NCBI GenBank assembly: GCA_030141605.1
Contig: JAQGDQ010000329.1
Coordinates: forward strand, 203,028 to 267,027
Length of the DNA stretch: 64,000 nt
Direction of reading: 5' to 3'
Source of the DNA: Tubiluchus corallicola
Lineage: Eukaryota > Priapulida > Priapulimorpha > Priapulimorphida > Tubiluchidae
Numbering within the stretch: the first letter of the stretch is position 1; every line of letters begins with the position of its first letter. Position numbers and translations under genes: made by a program. Positions 58,300-64,000 of this stretch are shown here, piece after piece. Below the pieces are notes generated by a model, which was not told the DNA's origin, searched no databases, and saw only the letters and a list, made by a program, of their open reading frames with translations.

Positions 58300-61200
58300 A
58301 TCAGATGCCAACATGATCAACTTCAACAATGTTATCTTAGGCTGCCAAACTGATCAATTTCAACAATGCTAAACTGATCAACTTCAACAATATTATCTTA
58401 GGGCTGCCAAACTGATCAACTTCAACAATATTATCTTAGGGCTGCTAAACTGATCAACTTTAACAAAGTTATAATACAGCTGCCAAACTGATCAACTTCA
58501 ACAATATTACCTTAGGCCTGCCAAACTGATCAATTTCAACAATATTACCTTAGGGCTGCCAAACTGATCAACTTCAACAATATTATCTTTGGACTGCCAA
58601 ACTGATCAATTCCAACAATGCTATCTTAGGGCTGCCAAACTGATCAATTTCAACAATATTATCTTAGGACTGCCAAACTGATCAATTTCAACAATGTTAC
58701 CTTAAGGCTACCATACTGATCAATTTCAACAATGCTATCTTAGGGCTGCCAAACTGATCAATTTCAACAATGCTATCTTAGGGCTGCCAAACTGATCAAT
58801 TTCAACAATATTATCTTAGGACTGCCAAACTGATCAATTCCAACAATGCTATCTTAGGGCTGCCAAACTGATCAACTTCAACAATGTTATCATACAGCTG
58901 CCAAAATGATCAACTTCAACAATATTATCTTTGGACTGCCAAACTGATCAATTTCAACAATGCTATCTTAGGGCTGCCAAACTGATCAATTTCAACAATA
59001 TTATCTTAGGACTGCCAAACTGATCAATTTCAACAATGTTACCTTAAGGCTACCAAACTGATCAATTTCAATAATGTTACGTTAGGGCTGGGAAACTGAT
59101 CAATTTGAACAATATTATCTTAGGGCTGCCAAACTGATCAATTTTAACAATATTATCTTAGGGCTGCCAAACTGATCAATTTCAACAATATTATCTTAGG
59201 ACTGCCAAAATGATCAATTCCAACAATGCTATCTTAGGGCTGCCAAACTGATCAATTTCAACAATGTTATCATAGCTGCCAAACTGATCAACTTCAACAA
59301 TATTATCTTTGGACTGCCAAACTGATCAATTTCAACAATATTATCTTAGGGCTGCCAAATTGATCAATTCCAACAATGCTATCTTAAGACTGCCAAACTG
59401 ATCAATTCCAACAATGCTATCTTAGGGCTGCCAAACTGATCAATTTCAACAATATTATCTTAGGACTGCCAAACTGATCAATTTCAACAATGTTACCTTT
59501 AGGCTACCATACTGATCAATTTCAATAATGTTATGTTAGGGCTGCCAAACTGATCAATTTGAACAATATTATCTTAGGGCTGCCAAACTGATCAATTTTA
59601 ACAATATTATATTAGGGCTGCCAAACTGATCAATTTCAACAATATTATCTTAAGACTGCCAAACTGATCAATTCCAACAATGCTATCTTAGGGCTGCCAA
59701 ACTGATCAATTTCAACAATATTATCTTAGGGCTGCCAAACTGATCAACTTCAACAAAGTTACCTTAGGGCTGCCAAACTGATCAATTTAACAATGTTATC
59801 TTAGGGCTGCCAAACTGATCAATTTCAACAATATTATCTTAAGACTGCCAAACTGATCAATTCCAACAATGCTATCTTAGGGCTGCCAAACTGATCAATT
59901 TCAACAATATTATCTTAGGGCTGCCAAACTGATCAACTTCAACAAAGTTACTTAGGGCTGCCAAACTGATCAACTTCAACAATGTTATCTTTGGACTGCC
60001 AAACTGATTAATTTCAACAATATTATCTTAAGGCTGCCAAATTGATCAATTTCAACAATGCTATCTTAGGGCTGCCAAACTGATCAATTCCAACAATGCT
60101 ATCTTTGGACTGCCAAACTGATCAATTTCAACAATATTATCTTAGGGCTGCCAAATTGATCCATTTCAACAATATTATCTTACGACTGCCAAACTGATCA
60201 ATTTCAACAATGTTATCTTAGGGCTGCCAAACTGATCAATTTGAATAATATTATCTTAGGGCTGCCAAACTGATCAATTTTAACAATATTATCTTAGGGC
60301 TGCCAAACTGATCAATTTCAACAATATTATCTTAGGCCCAAAACAACAACAGCTGCCAAACTGATCAACTTCAACAATATTATCTTTGGACTGCCAAACT
60401 GATCAATTTCAACAATATTATCTTAGGGCTGCCAAATTGATCAATTCCAACAATGCTATCTTAGGACTGCCAAACTGATCAATTCCAACAATGCTATCTT
60501 AGGGCTGCCAAACTGATCAATTTCAACAATATTATCTTAGGACTGCCAAACTGATCAATTTCAACAATGTTACCTTAAGGCTACCATACTGATCAATTTC
60601 AATAATGTTATGTTAGGGCTGCCAAACTGATCAATTTGAACAATATTATCTTAGGGCTGCCAAACTGATCAATTTTAACAATATTACTTAGGGCTGCCAA
60701 ACTGATCAATTTCAACAATATTATCTTAAGACTGCCAAACTGATCAATTTCAACAATATTATCTTAGGGCTGCCAAATTGATCAATTTCAACAATGCTAT
60801 CTTAGGGCTGCCAAACTGATCAACTTCAACAATATTATCTTTGGACTGCCAAACTGATCAATTTCAACAATGTTATCTTAGGGCTGCCAAACTGATCAAT
60901 TTCAACAATATTATCTTAGGGCTGCCAAACTGATCAATTTCAACAATATTATCTTAGACTGCCAAACTGATCAATTCAACAATGCTATCTTAGGGCTGCC
61001 AAACTGATCAATTTCAACAATATTATCTTAGGACTGCCAAACTGATCAATTCAACAATCTATCTTAGGGCTGCCAAACTGATCAATTCAACAATTTATCT
61101 ACCTGCCAAACTGATCAACTTCAACAAAGTTATCTTTGGACTGCCAAACTGATCAATTTCAATAATGTTATGTTAGGGCTGCCAAACTGATCAATTTGAA

Positions 61201-63590
61201 CAATATTATCTTAGGGCTACCAAACTGATCAATTTCAACAATATTATCTTAGGGTTGCTAAACTGATCAACTTCAACAATATTATCTTTGGACTGCCAAA
61301 CTGATCAATTTCAACAATATTATCTTAGGGCTGGCAAATTGATCAATTTCAACAATATTATCTTAGGACTGCCAAACTGATCAATTCCAACAATGCTATC
61401 TTAGGGCTGCCAAACTGATCAATTTCAACAATATTATCTTAGGACTGCCAAACTGATCAATTTCAACAATGATACCTTAAGGCTACCAAACTGATCAATT
61501 TCAATAATGTTATGTTAGGGCTGCCAAACTGATCAATTTGAACAATATTATCTTAGGGCTGCCAAACTGATCAATTTTAACAATATTATCTTAGGGCTGC
61601 CAAACTGATCAATTTCAACAATATTATCTTAGGACTGCCAAAATGATCAATTCCAACAATGCTATCTTAGGGCTGCCAAACTGATCAATTTCAACAATGT
61701 TATCATAGCTGCCAAACTGATCAATTTCAACAATATTATCTTAGGGCTGGCAAATTGATCAATTTCAACAATATTATCTTAGGACTGCCAAATTGATCAA
61801 TTCCAACAATGCTATCTTAGGACTGCCAAACTGATCAATTCCAACAATGCTATCTTAGGGCTGCCAAACTGATCAATTTCAACAATATTATCTTAGGACT
61901 GCCAAACTGATCAATCTCAACAATGTTACCTTAAGGCTACCATACTGATCAATTTCAATAATGTTATGTTAGGGCTGCCAAACTGATCAATTTGAACAAT
62001 ATTATCTTAGGGCTGCCAAACTGATCAATTTTAACAATGTTATCTTAGGGCTGCCAAACTGATCAATTTCAACAATATTATCTTAAGACTGCCAAACTGA
62101 TCAATTCCAACAATGCTATCTTAGGGCTGCCAAACTGATCAATTTCAACAATATTATCTTAGGGCTGCCAAACTGATCAATTTCAACAAAGTTACCTTAG
62201 GGCTGCCAAACTGATCAACTTCAACAATGTTATCTTTGGACTGCCAAACTGATCAATTTCAACAATATTATCTTAAGGCTGCCAAATTGATCAATTTCAA
62301 CAATGCTATCTTAGGGCTGCCAAACTGATCAATTCCTACAATGCTATCTTTGGACTGCCAAACTGATCAATTTCAACAATATTATCTTAGGGCTGCCAAA
62401 TTGATCCATTTCAACAATATTATCTTACGACTGCCAAACTGATCAACTTCAACAAAGTTATCTTTGGACTGCCAAACTGATCAATTTCAATAATGTTATG
62501 TTAGGGCTGCCAAACTGATCAATTTGAACAATATTATCTTAGAGCTACCAAACTGATCAATTTCAACAATATTATCTTAGGGTTGCTAAACTGATCAACT
62601 TCAACAATATTATCTTACGACTGCCAAACTGATCAACTTCAACAAAGTTATCTTTGGACTGCCAAACTGATCAATTTCAATAATGTTATGTTAAGGCTGC
62701 CAAACTGATCAATTTGAACAATATTATCTTAGGGCTACCAAACTGATCAATTTCAACAATATTATCTTAGGGTTGCTAAACTGATCAACTTCAACAATAT
62801 TATCTTAGGGCTGCCAAACTGATCAACTTCAACAAAGTTACCTTAGGGCTGCCAAACTGATCAACTTCAACAATGTTATCTTTGGACTGCCAAACTGATT
62901 AATTTCAACAATATTATCTTAGGGCTGCCAAACTGATCAACTTCAACAATATTATCTTTGGACTGCCAAACTGATCAATTTCAACAATGCTATCTTAGGG
63001 CTGCCAAACTGATCAATTTCAACAATATTATCTTAGGGCTGCCAAATTGATCCATTTCAACAATATTATCTTACGACTGCCAAACTGATCAATTCCAACA
63101 ATGCTATCTTAAGGCTGCCAAACTGATCAATTTCAACAATATTATCTTAGGACTGCCAAACTGATCTATTTCAACAATGTTACCTTCAGGCTACCATACT
63201 GATCAATTTCAATGATGTTATGTTAAGGGCTGCCAAACTGATCAACTTCAACACTGTAATCATACAGGTGGCAAACTGATTAACTTCAATAATGTTATCA
63301 TACAGCTGGCAAACTGATCAAGTTCAATAATGTTATCTTAGGGCTGCCAAACTGATCAATTTCAACAATGTTACCTTAAGGCTACCATACTGATCAATTT
63401 CAATAATGTTATGTTAGGGCTGCCAAACTGATCAATTTGAACAATATTATCTTAGGGCTGCCAAACTGATCAATTCCAACAATATTATCTTAGGGCTGCC
63501 AAACTGATCAATTTCAACAATGTTATCATAGCTGCCAAACTGATCAACTTCAACAACGTTATCTCGCAGCTGGCAAAGTGATCAACTAAT
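58300..63590. repeat. 38-bp satellite array, about 140 units, with higher-order structure
   Basis: The tandem unit consists of CTGCCAAACTGATCAATTTC followed by AACAATATTATCTTAGGG, 38 bp. Each unit carries the TGATCA palindrome. Variants recur: GGACT for GGGCT, TTCCAACAATGC, AACTTCAACAAAGTTA, and a block CTACCATACTGATC ... AATAATGTTATGTTAGGG. They recur in the same order at several places (near 58700, 59040, 59490, 60570, 61460, 61930, 63200 and 63380), which shows multi-unit duplication. As 38 is not a multiple of 3, no long frame is maintained. No transcript role is evident. Confidence 0.97.
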
Positions 63591-63915
63591 TATTCATATT
63601 CAACCAAAAGTACATAATGAATGATAAACATATAACATTATTAAAGGTTCACAAGTTGCATGATTGTTAACATAAAGAAATAGAGAATGGTGAAGCTTTT
63701 TCAACTATAGACTCTGACTTTCGAAATACAAGCACAAAGGGTACTAGGCATAGACACAAAAGGTAATATTTAAATCTGTTTCATCAAACATTTTCGCATC
63801 TCCCATATTTGTTTTCAAGATTCAGCAACATTAATCTGCCATTATTCCTTGCAATTTACAAATGCAAACATCAAAGAGCAATTGACGACAAACATATTGG
63901 TCTATCGCTCCGCAC

Positions 63916-63957
63916 CTGCTGTAACGTAAGCACCCTCAGCAGCATTCAGGACAACAG
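63916..63957 (-). CDS. Weak candidate upstream exon of gene B
   Basis: A 42-nt minus-strand segment with an AG acceptor (GTGTGAG) and a GTGCGG donor reads AVVLNAAEGAYVTA plus a split G. It is phase 1-1, like the other gene B modules. The acceptor has a poor pyrimidine tract and the codons resemble nothing known, so it may be chance. If real, the satellite lies inside gene B. Confidence 0.25.
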
Positions 63958-63975
63958 CTCACACAGGACAATAAC

Positions 63976-64000
63976 TCTCTAAGCTAAACTAAACTAAACC
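63976..64000. repeat. Short (CTAAA)n run at the window edge
   Basis: CTAAGCTAAACTAAACTAAA repeats up to the last base; its full extent is cut off. Confidence 0.6.

Noticed and set aside
58300-63590. CRISPR-like array
   Set aside because: Unit spacing is a uniform 38 bp with no unique spacers, and the setting is an animal genome; it is a satellite.

Overview
This is a window of AT-rich (roughly one-third GC by eye) metazoan nuclear DNA. Its genes are split by many GT-AG introns, its intergenic and intronic DNA is full of small transposons, and it has a 5S-rRNA-headed SINE and a 5.3-kb satellite. All five recognisable gene families are typical of animals. The species is not evident; an invertebrate is likely. 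Gene calls come from exon-by-exon reading with splice phases checked, and from family sequences as I remember them, because no search could be run.

Left part (1-20 kb), RNA-processing genes. EXOSC1/CSL4 (exosome cap subunit) is on the minus strand at 351-2859, with both ends missing. FRA10AC1 (spliceosomal protein) is on the plus strand at 7960-19577 in 12 exons. A single-exon SNIP1 (FHA-domain splicing and SMAD-interacting protein) lies inside a FRA10AC1 intron on the same strand (10865-11698). A 5S-derived SINE with 14-bp target duplications sits at 5841-6243. Several TA-flanked transposons (pogo/Tigger-like) and a MITE family whose ends carry a DR1-like AGGTCA repeat are interspersed.

Middle (20-35 kb). 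A complete LANCL3-like gene (five coding exons, 418 aa, zinc ligands intact) is on the plus strand at 25453-33410. Around it are MITEs, LINE 3' ends and short tandem duplications.

Right part (35-64 kb), minus strand. Two tandem genes of the TGN38/TGN46 (TGOLN2)-KCT2 family are present. Gene A (35502-38503) is compact and complete: signal peptide, N/Q-rich then acidic luminal domain, one membrane segment, and a short tail with a YxxPhi sorting motif. Gene B (44219 to at least 57574) has a similar membrane and tail module, but its luminal domain is built from at least 14 tiny exons of 45-78 nt, all phase 1-1. Several are visible tandem duplications with their flanking introns. Upstream of the last confident gene B exon is a 38-bp satellite of about 140 units (about 58.3-63.6 kb) with higher-order structure. 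The 5' end of gene B was not found, apart from one weak candidate exon beyond the satellite.

The most noteworthy observations are the exon-repeat expansion of the TGN38-like pair, the SNIP1-in-FRA10AC1 nesting with an in-frame splice possibility, the satellite, and several repeat families I could not classify.
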